Below are positions 1 through 8,605 of a stretch of 59,342 bases of DNA, one piece after another. A program made the translations under genes and the position numbers. Below the pieces are notes generated by a model. The model searched no databases. It saw only the letters and a program-made list of their open reading frames with translations, and was not told the DNA's origin. This stretch comes from Belliella filtrata (GTDB taxonomy: Bacteria; Bacteroidota; Bacteroidia; Cytophagales; Cyclobacteriaceae), in contig NZ_JAKZGP010000029.1 of assembly GCF_022549775.1 (NCBI RefSeq), positions 1-59,342 of the forward strand, written 5' to 3'. The stretch's first letter is position 1. Every line of letters begins with the position of its first letter.

Positions 1-191
1 ATGCATGTGACTCAGGTTCAGTTATATAGGATTTTTTACGTTCCTTTTGAATAGCCCGAAGATTAATTCTTAAGCATAGTTGTAACAACCTAACAATCAA
101 CTTGAAAATTTATGCTCGGAATTGCTGCATTAGTCGGGGAATGTTGTATTTAAATTTGGAATTTTATAAAAATATTTGAAATTAATTAGTT
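1..191. other. left-edge intergenic region
   Basis: No gene is visible. A TAAATTTG at 151-158 matches the Bacteroidota -7 element TAnnTTTG and would place a start site about 30 bases before the lipoprotein ATG at 192. No TTTG lies at the usual distance upstream, so this is only a weak promoter candidate. Confidence 0.3.
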
Positions 192-1886
192 ATGAAAAAT
201 TGTTTATTTACATTATTTTTAATAATTCTCTTTTTTAGTTGTACAATTGAGAATGAATCTCCTATATCTAAATCAAAAGCTGAAGAATCCAGAGGGATTA
301 TTGATCCTAATGACCCAAACTTAGACCCTGAATGGAATTGGGAGCTGGGTTTAAACGGGCCTAATTATAGAAGTGATTTAAACCCCGATCAGTTTGGACA
401 AGTTGAAGTTTGGGTTCATGACCCTTCTGTAAGTGGTTCACAAAATAATGCTCTAATCCCATTACCTTGGGTTGGTTCTTCTGAAACAGACTACAAAAAA
501 GTCGATGGTTGGGAACTTTATATGAGAAATTTTGGAACATCTGGTAATGCTACTCATACACCTTATTTTGCTTTATATAACAAGTATACGGGTACGCTTA
601 GTTTTTATATTTATAACTTTAGGCACACAGGTAGCCTAGTTTCTGGCTTTAGAGGTAATTTAAAGTTTTCCCAATCTGGGAATTCCATGTTAACCTTTAC
701 AGCAGAGCCTGAAAATTCAACTTTGGAAACATTTGACCCAAATGAGGGGATATATGCATTGTCCCGAACTATAAATTCATTCTGGATTAGGTTGGATTTT
801 CCAATAGTTGGATACCATCCAAATGTTTCACAGAATACGTTGTTTGATCTTGAAGTAGTTCCTTTTACAAGTTTAAATGGTACTAGTACGATAGATCTTA
901 CCCAAACTCAATTAGGTGGAGGTAATTCGTCAAATTTTAATTTAGCCAATGGTCTTGCTTCTGGAATTGCAATGTCTAAATCATTAGCTGATTTAATTGA
1001 TGCATATGGGAAGCTAAAATCAAGTTCAACTAGTGAACCTAACACTCGATTGATTAATTATGATGCTTCATATGAATCTGGTTTAAATGAAGTCAAATTA
1101 AAATCTATTAATGAAACTTCAAATAAAAGTAATAATTTTATTGATCCAGCGTCCTTATTTAAAGTAGTTAACTCTGGTTTTGGTTTAATAAAGTCATTTT
1201 TGGGAAGTAGTAACTCACCTAGGCAACTATTAAGCTTTAGTGGGTTTCAAGATATTCAATTAGAAATCCAGGGAACTGCGAATCCATATTCGCTTACATT
1301 TAACCCAAAACCAAATTCTCCTTTATCAATTAACTACCAAGTACCAATATACAATAAACAAATTGGTGTTTTAAATTTCCAAAGTAATCCTAACATAATT
1401 ATTAGGCATTTGACTATTAACCATCCAGGAAATATGACAGTTGCTCCAAGAATTGATGTTGATGTCGAATATGACTTAGGAGGTATTGATGCCATAATTA
1501 ATCCAGATATCGATCAAGACTTAGAATTAGTTGAAAAGAGAGTTAAACTTTGGGATGAAAGATCAAATGTTACATTTTTAGATTTAAATGAAGACCCTAA
1601 GCAAACAAACTGGCCTTGGGAATCTCACTGGCGAACTTATACAATAACTAATGTTTTATTGTATCGTGTTGTGTATCCTCGGGCTACCTATCAACAAGTT
1701 CTTGGGGGAAATCCGATTGTACCTAGATGGGAGGCAGGTTGGGATACAAATGTAGCTCCAGTTTTTGCTATGTTTGAATTTAAATTCAATAAAAAAAATT
1801 ATTCAGGTGAACTTGATAATGAAATTGTATTTCAAAAATTAATCCCACTAGAAAGGAGTTTTGTAAATGGGTTTTTATTGAATTGA
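192..1886 (+). CDS. orphan secreted lipoprotein, unknown function
   Basis: A 564-residue protein of a family I do not recognise. It opens with a short hydrophobic signal (MKNCLFTLFLIILFFSC) ending at Cys17, so it is probably lipidated and exported. The mature part is rich in Asn, Ser, Pro and aromatic residues, with no transmembrane helices and no obvious catalytic motif. The N-terminal third (W/Y-rich, about 40-230) looks like a beta domain. It is a single-gene unit: a good terminator follows at 1920-1957, and both flanks are non-coding or decayed DNA. This fits an accessory surface protein. The coding call is firm; the function is unknown. Confidence 0.85.
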   Translation: MKNCLFTLFLIILFFSCTIENESPISKSKAEESRGIIDPNDPNLDPEWNWELGLNGPNYRSDLNPDQFGQVEVWVHDPSVSGSQNNALIPLPWVGSSETDYKKVDGWELYMRNFGTSGNATHTPYFALYNKYTGTLSFYIYNFRHTGSLVSGFRGNLKFSQSGNSMLTFTAEPENSTLETFDPNEGIYALSRTINSFWIRLDFPIVGYHPNVSQNTLFDLEVVPFTSLNGTSTIDLTQTQLGGGNSSNFNLANGLASGIAMSKSLADLIDAYGKLKSSSTSEPNTRLINYDASYESGLNEVKLKSINETSNKSNNFIDPASLFKVVNSGFGLIKSFLGSSNSPRQLLSFSGFQDIQLEIQGTANPYSLTFNPKPNSPLSINYQVPIYNKQIGVLNFQSNPNIIIRHLTINHPGNMTVAPRIDVDVEYDLGGIDAIINPDIDQDLELVEKRVKLWDERSNVTFLDLNEDPKQTNWPWESHWRTYTITNVLLYRVVYPRATYQQVLGGNPIVPRWEAGWDTNVAPVFAMFEFKFNKKNYSGELDNEIVFQKLIPLERSFVNGFLLN

Positions 1887-1919
1887 AAATCTGAAGTATC
1901 CATAAAATGTTTTGTGTAT

Positions 1920-1957
1920 AGGGTAGGTTCAATTTCAAGGATCTACCCTGTTTTTTT
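1920..1957 (+). terminator. intrinsic terminator of the lipoprotein gene
   Basis: AGGGTAG at 1920-1926 pairs with CTACCCT at 1943-1949 and extends two more pairs inward. A seven-T run follows at 1951-1957. It lies 34 bases after the stop codon. Confidence 0.8.
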
Positions 1958-2327
1958 ATGTTTTGTAGGTGCTACAGTAGAAATTCTATATGAACATGGA
2001 TGGATTTCTGTAAAACCTAGTTTTATCCTCTCTTCAACTTAAAGAAGGATGTTTCTCATTCTGGTTAAAAACAGTTTTCTATAATTTAGTTTTCTAGATT
2101 ATTGAGCGTTTTTTGTATGATTCGAATTCCTATTAACCTGATTAATAAACATCGTGTCTTTAGTGCTTTTGCAAGATTCAAATCTGGTGCTGATTTAAGA
2201 AGTGACGAGCAAGTTGTGAAAAGTGGTGGCAGACAAACCTATTTCTATAAGTTGACTATTTGATATATTTTCTAACTCTTTAAGTTGGAAAAATATTAAA
2301 GAGGCTGTCCGAAATGGACGACCTTTT
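1958..2327. other. non-coding / decayed DNA with one tiny reading frame
   Basis: No recognisable gene. A 48-codon frame at 2117-2263 (+) begins MIRIPINLINKHRVF and ends FYKLTI. It resembles nothing I know and may be a remnant. GAGGCTGTCCGAAATGGAC near 2310 looks like the outer end of the decayed IS1182-like element that follows. Confidence 0.4.
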
Positions 2328-3399
2328 TTATGCTGCAATTCTCAGGGAGTAATCTCCTGATACTGTAGTCGATTGCCTTTTCTTTGTTTTTTTTGAATTC
2401 CAGTTCAAAACTTGGTCTATCAGTCTCAATTTTGTCTCTAATAGATAAGTTAAGGATTGATGGTTGAGTAGAAAAATTGTTTTAGCCACCATTTTTCTAA
2501 AATCATTTCCTATGGCAATTAATAAGAACTCCATCTCTACTTTTTCTAGACCTATGAATGAAAATCTATTAAATTTATTGTTGCTTTTGAGCTGATCAAA
2601 TACGGCTTCTGGTTCAATATTACTATTGCTTCTATGTTTGTGCTTCTGTTCACTCATTAACTGTTATATTGCTTATTGTTTTAGAAAGTTAAGATGCTGG
2701 TTTACCTCTATATGTCGATTTCCTTTTGCTTGGTAGCATTCTATCCGTAGTGGACACCCTTCAATTTTTTTGCTTGATAATAAGCTACTTGAGGTTCATA
2801 CTCGTTGTTTGATGTGAGTTTTCCAGTCTCTACATTATTCATTCGCTACCCCATTGGGCACACATAAAAATTTTTCTTTGCATTGTAAAAAAATTTGAAC
2901 TATAAATGGATTGTTTTTTGACTTTCTCTTTTCTTCAATATGTCAGTAATTGTATTTCACATAAGCTTCAACATCTTTATTTTCAAGTATTTCATGGTTC
3001 TCTTCACTTCCGTGCCCTACATTGACGACTATTTCTTTAATATGTTTATTGTATGTTTCTTCAAAATCCGCTAAGTGTGTTGCTAAAGTAGTCGTATCAC
3101 CAAATGTCTGATGAATATGTATTATGTAATAAACTGATAATCTGTCGATTTCTAAGGATTGTATGCTGGCTTTAATTGACCATTCTTCATTTTATACTCT
3201 TTCATTCGCATGAATATAACATCCTGATCTGCTGTAAGAGTATCTGCTCTCTAAAATATCAAGGTCTTTTTCATTTTTCTCCAATCTTGGAAAGTGTTCA
3301 TCATGAAGTTTCTTTACGACTTTCTTTGGTGTTTATTTTAATTTATAGTTGAGTACTGATAGACGCTCTTTCAATTCCTGAGAATCAATCTTTTTAGGT
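2328..3399 (-). pseudogene. decayed IS1182-family transposase
   Basis: Minus-strand reading from 3399 down gives successive pieces of an IS1182-type DDE transposase in changing frames: TADQDVIFMRMKEYKMKNGQ, then GDTTTLATHLADFEE, VVNVGHGSEENHEILENK, VEAYVKYN, EGCPLRIECYQAKGNRHIEV, and finally the longest intact piece at 2328-2657, carrying NKFNRFSFIGLEKVEMEFLL and IGNDFRKM. Several stops and frameshifts interrupt it. The N-terminal half is missing, because a small inverted-repeat element begins at 3401. The homology rests on remembered family motifs; decay is seen directly. Confidence 0.85.
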
Positions 3400-3400
3400 A

Positions 3401-3663
3401 GGGCTTGCTGAAAAAGTCTCAGGTATGCCAGATTCAAAGCGGGTGAATGAAGATGTATACATATATTTCGAATGAGGCCAATGAAGAAGATGGTATGCCT
3501 GACTAGCCTAAAAATTTCGAGTTTTGAAATTTTTAGGAGCACGCAAATCGAGCTGGGTCATTGAATAAGCTTGCACCTGCTTAAAAAGACAATACTCAAT
3601 AAATGGGGTATTCATCAAAATTTTAAGAATTTATTATCCAGTTAGCGTTTTTTCAGCACACCC
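3401..3663. mobile_element. MITE-like element with 15-bp inverted repeats
   Basis: The left end GGGCTTGCTGAAAAA (3401-3415) and the right end read on the minus strand, GGGTGTGCTGAAAAA (3663-3649), match at 13 of 15 positions. The roughly 263-bp interior has no credible gene. It holds a perfect 12-bp hairpin (3507-3518 / 3526-3537). Flanking hexamers TAGGTA (3395-3400) and TAAATA (3664-3669) agree at 4 of 6, which could be an eroded target duplication. The left end matches the end of the intact IS at 43179 at 12 of 15 positions, so that family may have mobilised it. Element boundaries are inferred from the repeats. Confidence 0.55.
3507..3537. repeat. perfect 12-bp inverted repeat inside the small element
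   Basis: CCTAAAAATTTC (3507-3518) and GAAATTTTTAGG (3526-3537) are separated by GAGTTTT. There is no long T run on either side, so a terminator role is unclear; it is probably structural DNA of the element. Confidence 0.7.
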
Positions 3664-4457
3664 TAAATACTACTTAAAGTGTCCCCAACCCTAACTTCAG
3701 CACCTTCAATGAGCACCATGTTTTGGCCAAACATTACTTTATTATTGATGGTCCTGTATGATGATAATGTTTTCAGGGGTTCCTTTCCTTTTTCGCCTGT
3801 CTCCTGATTGATTGTTGTCATCACACATCTGGCACAGGGCTTCACAATTTGAAAAGTTGAAGCGCCTATCTTGATTGTTTTTAACTTGTCTTCTACAAAA
3901 GCATCTCCTCCTTCAAACACAAAATTGGGTCTAAACCTGTCCATGGGTACTGGGACGGATAGCTTGTTGTTTAAGTCTTCCAAGGATGATTGACCTATAA
4001 GCAAAAACGGCATTCCATCAGCAAAACTTACAGATTCATTGTTTACGGCGTACTTTGTATTTACTTTCCTTTCTACATGATTGGGCATCTTGACCAAAAT
4101 GCATTTCATGCCAAGTGCTTCTGAAAACCATGTGTTAGCTTCTTCAGAAACTACCTGTGCTTGAACAGTATCTTCCCAGATTTGCACGCTTATTAATTCT
4201 TCTGTACCGTCGTCAAATGGTATGCTTAATGGTCTTTGCGAAGTTTTTTTATTGTTTATTACAAGCTCATTTCCTGATAGCTCTACTTGGATTAGCGCCA
4301 TATCTGGGTAAGTCCGCTGAGATAAAAAGTTTCCATTTTCATCGACAAGCATCCACCTTCTATCTAGTTGAATTCCTCTTTCTTCCAAAATTGCACTCTC
4401 TAGTCGAATTCCGCCGAGGGATTTGATAGGGTAAATGTAGATGTCTTTTAAAATCAT
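3663..4457 (-). CDS. MOSC-domain protein (YcbX-like)
   Basis: A 264-residue protein with the N-terminal MOSC beta-barrel domain (IYPIKSLGGI near 8-17, LDRRWMLVDENG near 31-42) and a C-terminal MOSC domain containing the conserved Cys pair in KPCARCVMTTINQETGEKG (about 205-223). Relatives bind molybdenum cofactor or pyridoxal phosphate and reduce N-hydroxylated substrates or move sulfur. The length is normal. The TAG stop (3665-3663) takes its G from the adjacent inverted-repeat element. A Moco operon lies 5 kb away, which suits a Moco-dependent enzyme, but the exact reaction is not shown. Confidence 0.9.
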   Translation of the reverse strand: MILKDIYIYPIKSLGGIRLESAILEERGIQLDRRWMLVDENGNFLSQRTYPDMALIQVELSGNELVINNKKTSQRPLSIPFDDGTEELISVQIWEDTVQAQVVSEEANTWFSEALGMKCILVKMPNHVERKVNTKYAVNNESVSFADGMPFLLIGQSSLEDLNNKLSVPVPMDRFRPNFVFEGGDAFVEDKLKTIKIGASTFQIVKPCARCVMTTINQETGEKGKEPLKTLSSYRTINNKVMFGQNMVLIEGAEVRVGDTLSSI

Positions 4458-4481
4458 GATTTGGGTCTTTTGCTTCCCAAG

Positions 4482-4715
4482 TTACAATCTTTTTAAATTA
4501 TCAGGGATCTCCGGTTGGATCAATTTTGTAAAGACTGTATGAATTTGACTCTCTTGTCCTCTTTTGAGGTAGCTGATGGGATTAAGTACCCGTGTTATGA
4601 AAGAATTGTTTGAGGAGAGGTGCGAAAAGAGTAAGGCTGTAACTATGCATATCAGGAACACTACACTCCACTTGATTCTGTCATTATTTAGTTTTCTCTT
4701 GTAATATTGCGCCAT
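4482..4715 (-). CDS. small single-pass membrane protein, unknown
   Basis: About 77 residues when started at the ATG at 4713-4715 (MAQYYKRKLNN). A basic N-terminus is followed by one hydrophobic segment (WSVVFLICIVTALLFSHL) and a polar tail, suggesting a type II single-pass membrane protein. Upstream in-frame codons exist, but only with a weaker non-ATG start. It lies 24 bases upstream of the MOSC gene on the same strand, so the two may be cotranscribed. No family recognised. Confidence 0.55.
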   Translation of the reverse strand: MAQYYKRKLNNDRIKWSVVFLICIVTALLFSHLSSNNSFITRVLNPISYLKRGQESQIHTVFTKLIQPEIPDNLKRL

Positions 4716-4910
4716 ACTACTAAGATACAATTCACCATAAAAAGGTTGCACCAATGATTCTTAAATGTCGTTAAACAGTAAGGAAAGTTAACATTTTTGT
4801 CAGTTCAGAATTGCTAGATGGATTAGTATTGTCAGGATTTTTGAATTTTTATGTCATCCAATACTGACATTGTGACTTGATTTGATGGGTGATTCGCCTT
4901 GGCACAAGGC

Positions 4911-4942
4911 TTGTCTAATGGGAATATGTAAAGACAATTTTG
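4911..4942 (+). promoter_or_regulatory. candidate dnaK promoter
   Basis: TTG at 4911-4913 is followed after 21 bases by CAATTTTG (4935-4942), one mismatch from TAnnTTTG, 27 bases before the dnaK ATG. No CIRCE repeat is visible upstream, so HrcA control is not supported. Confidence 0.35.
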
Positions 4943-4969
4943 TAATCAAAAATTAGAAAAATATATATC

Positions 4970-6886
4970 ATGGGAAAGATCATAGGTATTGATTTGGGTA
5001 CTACCAACTCCTGTGTTGCCGTAATGGAAGGTAACGAGCCAGTGGTGATCCAAAACTCAGAAGGTAGAAGAACCACACCTTCAATCGTAGCATTCTTGGA
5101 TAATGGAAATGGTGAGCGTAAAGTAGGTGATCCTGCAAAGCGTCAAGCTATCACAAACCCAGCAAATACGATTTCTTCTGTAAAGAGATTTATGGGTAAA
5201 AAGTTCTCTGAAGTATCAGAGGAGAAAAAACATGCATCTTATAAAGTAGAACAAGGTTCTAATGATACTGTTGCTGTAAAAATCGGTGACAGATCTTATA
5301 CACCACAAGAATTGTCAGCGATGATTCTTCAGAAAATGAAGAGTACTGCTGAAGATTTTCTTGGTCAAGAGGTATCTGAAGCAGTAATTACTGTACCTGC
5401 ATATTTTAATGATGCAGAGCGTCAAGCTACCAAAGAAGCAGGGCAAATCGCTGGTCTTGAAGTAAAAAGAATTATCAATGAGCCTACTGCAGCAGCTTTG
5501 GCTTATGGTATGGATAAGAAAAATCAGGACATGAAGATCGCAGTGTATGACCTTGGTGGTGGTACATTTGATGTCTCTATCCTTGAGCTAGGTGATGGCG
5601 TCTTTGAAGTGAAGTCAACCAACGGTGATGTTCACTTGGGTGGTGATGATTTCGATCAAGTGATCATCAATTGGCTAGCTGATGAGTTCAAAGGTGAAGA
5701 ACAAATTGACCTGAGACAAGATCCAATGGCGCTTCAAAGATTGAAAGAGGCTGCTGAAAAAGCTAAAATCGAATTATCAAGTTCTTCTTCAACAGAGATC
5801 AACTTGCCATACATCACTGCTACTCAATCAGGTCCTAAGCACTTGGTGAGAACACTAAGCAGAGCTAAATTTGAGCAACTTTCTGAAGATCTAGTAAGAA
5901 GATCTATGGAGCCTTGTAAGAAAGCGCTTCAAGATGCAGGTCTTTCAGCATCTGAGATAGATGAAGTGATCTTAGTAGGTGGGTCTACTCGTATCCCTAA
6001 GATCCAAGAAGAAGTGGAGAAATTCTTCGGTAAAAAGCCTTCAAAAGGTGTGAATCCTGATGAGGTAGTGGCAATTGGTGCTGCTATTCAAGGTGGTGTG
6101 TTGACTGGAGAAGTGAAAGATGTGTTGTTGCTTGATGTGACTCCATTATCGTTGGGTATCGAGACTATGGGTGGCGTATTCACCAAGTTGATCGAGGCGA
6201 ATACAACCATTCCTTCCAAAAAATCAGAGGTCTTCTCTACGGCAGCAGACAATCAACCAGCGGTAGATATCCATGTATTGCAAGGAGAGCGTCCAATGGC
6301 CAAAGATAACAGGACTATCGGTAGGTTCCAGTTGACGGATATTCCACCAGCACAGAGAGGAGTTCCTCAAATCGAAGTGACATTCGATATCGATGCTAAT
6401 GGTATCTTGAATGTATCTGCAAAAGATAAAGGAACTGGTAAAGAGCAAAAGATCAAAATTGAAGCTTCTTCTGGTTTGTCTCAAGACGATATCGAAAGAA
6501 TGAAAAGAGAAGCCGAAGCTAATGCAGCTGGTGACAAAGCCGAGAAAGAGAAGATTGAAAAATTGAATGGTGCTGATAGCTTGATTTTCCAAACTGAAAA
6601 GCAGTTGAAAGAATATGGAGAGAAGCTCTCTGATGGAAACAAAGCAAATATCTCTTCTGCATTAGAAACATTGAAGTCAGCTCACCAATCTCAGGATTTG
6701 GCGGGTATAGATGGAGCTATGGAAGGTCTGAATAAAGCTTGGGAAGCAGCTTCCCAAGAGATCTACAATGCTACACAAGGAGCAGGTCAGCAGCCAGGAG
6801 CTGATGCTTCTGCAAGTGGTGCAGCAGATGCTTCTGATAGTGTTTCGGATGTAGATTATGAAGAGGTTTCAGAAGATAAAAAATAA
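4970..6886 (+). CDS. dnaK: molecular chaperone DnaK (Hsp70)
   Basis: A 638-residue Hsp70 of normal length. The ATPase domain shows the phosphate-1 motif [13 protein letters not shown] (5-17), [17 protein letters not shown] (phosphate-2) and [12 protein letters not shown]. The interdomain linker [19 protein letters not shown] lies near 383-401, followed by the substrate-binding beta domain and helical lid. It ends [13 protein letters not shown], an acidic tail extended beyond the usual EEV. It folds and rescues proteins in the cytosol with DnaJ and GrpE, neither of which is encoded here. ATG is supported by the immediate GKIIGIDLG start. A strong terminator follows, so it is transcribed alone. 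Confidence 0.99.
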   Translation: MGKIIGIDLGTTNSCVAVMEGNEPVVIQNSEGRRTTPSIVAFLDNGNGERKVGDPAKRQAITNPANTISSVKRFMGKKFSEVSEEKKHASYKVEQGSNDTVAVKIGDRSYTPQELSAMILQKMKSTAEDFLGQEVSEAVITVPAYFNDAERQATKEAGQIAGLEVKRIINEPTAAALAYGMDKKNQDMKIAVYDLGGGTFDVSILELGDGVFEVKSTNGDVHLGGDDFDQVIINWLADEFKGEEQIDLRQDPMALQRLKEAAEKAKIELSSSSSTEINLPYITATQSGPKHLVRTLSRAKFEQLSEDLVRRSMEPCKKALQDAGLSASEIDEVILVGGSTRIPKIQEEVEKFFGKKPSKGVNPDEVVAIGAAIQGGVLTGEVKDVLLLDVTPLSLGIETMGGVFTKLIEANTTIPSKKSEVFSTAADNQPAVDIHVLQGERPMAKDNRTIGRFQLTDIPPAQRGVPQIEVTFDIDANGILNVSAKDKGTGKEQKIKIEASSGLSQDDIERMKREAEANAAGDKAEKEKIEKLNGADSLIFQTEKQLKEYGEKLSDGNKANISSALETLKSAHQSQDLAGIDGAMEGLNKAWEAASQEIYNATQGAGQQPGADASASGAADASDSVSDVDYEEVSEDKK

Positions 6887-6909
6887 GTCTTTGTAACTTA
6901 TATGAATTG

Positions 6910-6941
6910 GGCATCCATACTGGTTATGGATGCCTTTTTTT
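6910..6941 (+). terminator. intrinsic terminator of dnaK
   Basis: GGCATCCATA (6910-6919) pairs perfectly with TATGGATGCC (6925-6934) around a five-base loop, followed by seven T residues. Confidence 0.92.
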
Positions 6942-7054
6942 GTGAAGCAAACTAGGCTTTCGAATTCAAAACTTATTTCAGAAATGAAACCAATGCCAAA
7001 ATTTTTTGAGTAAAAAAGTAATTTAAAAGTTAATCAGTAAAGAATCACTTAGAA

Positions 7055-7429
7055 ATGAAGCTGACAGCAGACAATAAATTAAGGAAATTGATCATCGTAG
7101 GCGATAGGGTTTTGATCAAACTGCGAAAAGCAAATGAAAAGACCTCAGCAGGATTGTATTTGCCTCCAGGTGTGCAAGAAAAGGAAAAAGTACAGCAAGG
7201 ATACATCATCAAGATTGGTCCAGGTTATCCTATTCCTTCACCAGTAGAAGATGATGAGCCATGGAAAGAAAGAGACGATCAAATCAAGTATATTCCACTT
7301 CAAGCCAAGGAAGGAGACATGGCAGTGTTTCTGGTCAATGGTAGCTTTGAAGTAATGTATGAAGGGGAGAAATACTTCATTGTACCTCAGCATTCCATTC
7401 TCATGCTCGAAAGAGAAGAGGAACTTTGA
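7055..7429 (+). CDS. GroES-like co-chaperonin, extended form
   Basis: A 124-residue cpn10-fold protein, against about 95 for standard GroES. The N-terminus (IIVGDRVLIKLRKANEKTSAG) and the mobile-loop region (GLYLPPGVQEKEKVQQGYIIKIGPG) fit the family. An insertion around 70-85 (PSPVEDDEPWKERDDQIKYI) precedes the second half (GDMAVFLVNGSFEVMYEGEKYFIVPQHSILMLE). No groEL lies beside it, so it is probably a second, divergent paralogue. Whether it caps GroEL is unknown. It follows dnaK but is separated from it by a terminator, and it carries its own downstream hairpin. Confidence 0.85.
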   Translation: MKLTADNKLRKLIIVGDRVLIKLRKANEKTSAGLYLPPGVQEKEKVQQGYIIKIGPGYPIPSPVEDDEPWKERDDQIKYIPLQAKEGDMAVFLVNGSFEVMYEGEKYFIVPQHSILMLEREEEL

Positions 7430-7460
7430 TATGGCACCTATTCAATGAATAAACAAGAAA

Positions 7461-7501
7461 CTAGTGTAGTATCAAGTGATGTACTACACTAGGTGATTTT
7501 T
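7461..7501 (+). terminator. terminator of the GroES-like gene
   Basis: CTAGTGTAGTA (7461-7471) pairs perfectly with TACTACACTAG (7482-7492), followed by GTGATTTTT. Confidence 0.75.
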
Positions 7502-7522
7502 GTTGATACTTTTAAAAAAATA

Positions 7523-7552
7523 AAAAGCCTTCCCAACAATGAGAAGGCTTTT
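7523..7552. terminator. bidirectional terminator for the A-type Fe-S gene
   Basis: AAAAGCCTTC (7523-7532) and GAAGGCTTTT (7543-7552) form a 10-bp stem. On the minus strand, the direction of the gene ending at 7576, the stem is followed by a long T-rich run. Confidence 0.85.
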
Positions 7553-7575
7553 AGTAACTCTTTTAACCACAAATT

Positions 7576-7902
7576 TTAAATCGAAAAACTCTCGCCACAT
7601 CCGCAAGTGCGTGAAGCATTTGGGTTTACAAATTGAAATCCTTTTCCATTGAGGCCGTCGGTAAACTCTAGCGTCGTACCAGCAAGATAAAGTAAGCTCT
7701 TGCGGTCTACTAGAATTTTGATTCCTTTATCTTCAAACACATGATCTGAATCCGCAAGTGTGGCGTCAAACCCTAAGTCGTACATTAAACCTGAGCAACC
7801 GCCTCCTTTTACAGAGACCCTTATATTTTCATTTTCAGATCGGCCTTCCTCTTTTCTCAGTTCGAGGATTCTGTCTTTGGCTTTTTCAGAAACTACTATC
7901 AT
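7576..7902 (-). CDS. A-type iron-sulfur carrier (IscA/SufA/ErpA family)
   Basis: A 108-residue HesB/IscA protein of normal length. The three conserved cluster ligands are present: Cys36 in VKGGGCSGLMYDL, and Cys100 and Cys102 in SRTCGCGESFSI. It accepts and delivers Fe-S clusters in the cytosol. No other suf or isc genes are adjacent, so IscA, SufA and ErpA cannot be told apart and no symbol is given. It is monocistronic, with a clear bidirectional terminator downstream. Confidence 0.93.
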   Translation of the reverse strand: MIVVSEKAKDRILELRKEEGRSENENIRVSVKGGGCSGLMYDLGFDATLADSDHVFEDKGIKILVDRKSLLYLAGTTLEFTDGLNGKGFQFVNPNASRTCGCGESFSI

Positions 7903-8068
7903 ATTAACTTTATTTTCTTATACCATTCCAAAACAAATAGATCATTGAAATGATTCAAGTGCAAATATACTTTAGACGGTTTGAACTACCAAGGATATGG
8001 GACACAAGACTATAGAAAGATCTTGATTGCTCCAAATTGGATTCTTTTTTATTATAATTTAACCACAA

Positions 8069-8461
8069 TCACTTAACTGTTTCAATCAAGTCCCAGAGAT
8101 TTCCATAAAGATCTTCAAATACAGCCACAGTACCATAACTTTCGATACTTGGTTCTCTGATGATTTTGATATGGTTATCAATTAAGTTTTGATAATCTCT
8201 ATGGAAGTTGTCTGTGTGCAAAAATAAAAAGACACGTCCCCCAGTCTGGTTGCCAATTCTAGACTTTTGCTCATCGGTAGCGGCTTTTGCAAGTAGTAAA
8301 GCGCATCCTTCACCTCCCTTGGGTCTTACTAAAACCCATCTTTTGGAGGCTGTAAGTACAGTGTCTTCAATAAGCTCAAAATGTAGTTTTTCGGTATAAA
8401 AAGATATTGCCTTATCATAATCATCTACAACTATAGCTATGTGCTTTAAAATTTGCTTCAT
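8069..8461 (-). CDS. VOC-family (glyoxalase/bleomycin-resistance fold) protein
   Basis: A 130-residue protein with the vicinal-oxygen-chelate start (HIAIVVDDYDKAISFYTEKLHF) and the second half-site (HTDNFHRDYQNLI through VFEDLYGNLWDLIE). Candidate metal ligands are His8, His77 and the C-terminal Glu of DLIETVK. Such proteins range from glyoxalases to antibiotic-binding proteins; the substrate is not predictable here. It stands alone between non-coding gaps. Confidence 0.88.
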   Translation of the reverse strand: MKQILKHIAIVVDDYDKAISFYTEKLHFELIEDTVLTASKRWVLVRPKGGEGCALLLAKAATDEQKSRIGNQTGGRVFLFLHTDNFHRDYQNLIDNHIKIIREPSIESYGTVAVFEDLYGNLWDLIETVK

Positions 8462-8497
8462 CTTTTTACGTAAATATATAAATGATTTTTAGAAAAG

Positions 8498-8561
8498 GGG
8501 AGTTGGCAATACTCCCAGCAAATCAACCCTTCGAGGGTTAATATAGCTTGAACCCTCGAAG
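8498..8561. repeat. two adjacent hairpins between the nitroreductase and VOC genes
   Basis: GGGAGT / ACTCCC (8498-8503 / 8511-8516) is followed by a perfect 11-bp stem CTTCGAGGGTT / AACCCTCGAAG (8529-8539 / 8551-8561). The second may terminate the nitroreductase transcript, but its T run (GTTTTCT) is on the plus strand, so direction is uncertain. Confidence 0.55.
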
Positions 8562-8605
8562 TTTTCTCTTGGTTGACTTTATAAAGCGAATAGCTATTAT
8601 ATATT

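Noticed and set aside
3333-3542. A 69-codon minus-strand gene
   Set aside because: Its C-terminal part is decayed transposase and its N-terminal part is the small inverted-repeat element; a chimera, not a gene.
4826-4880. Possible heat-shock operator upstream of dnaK (AGTATTG...CAATACT)
   Set aside because: The inverted match is only seven bases with wide spacing and does not resemble CIRCE.
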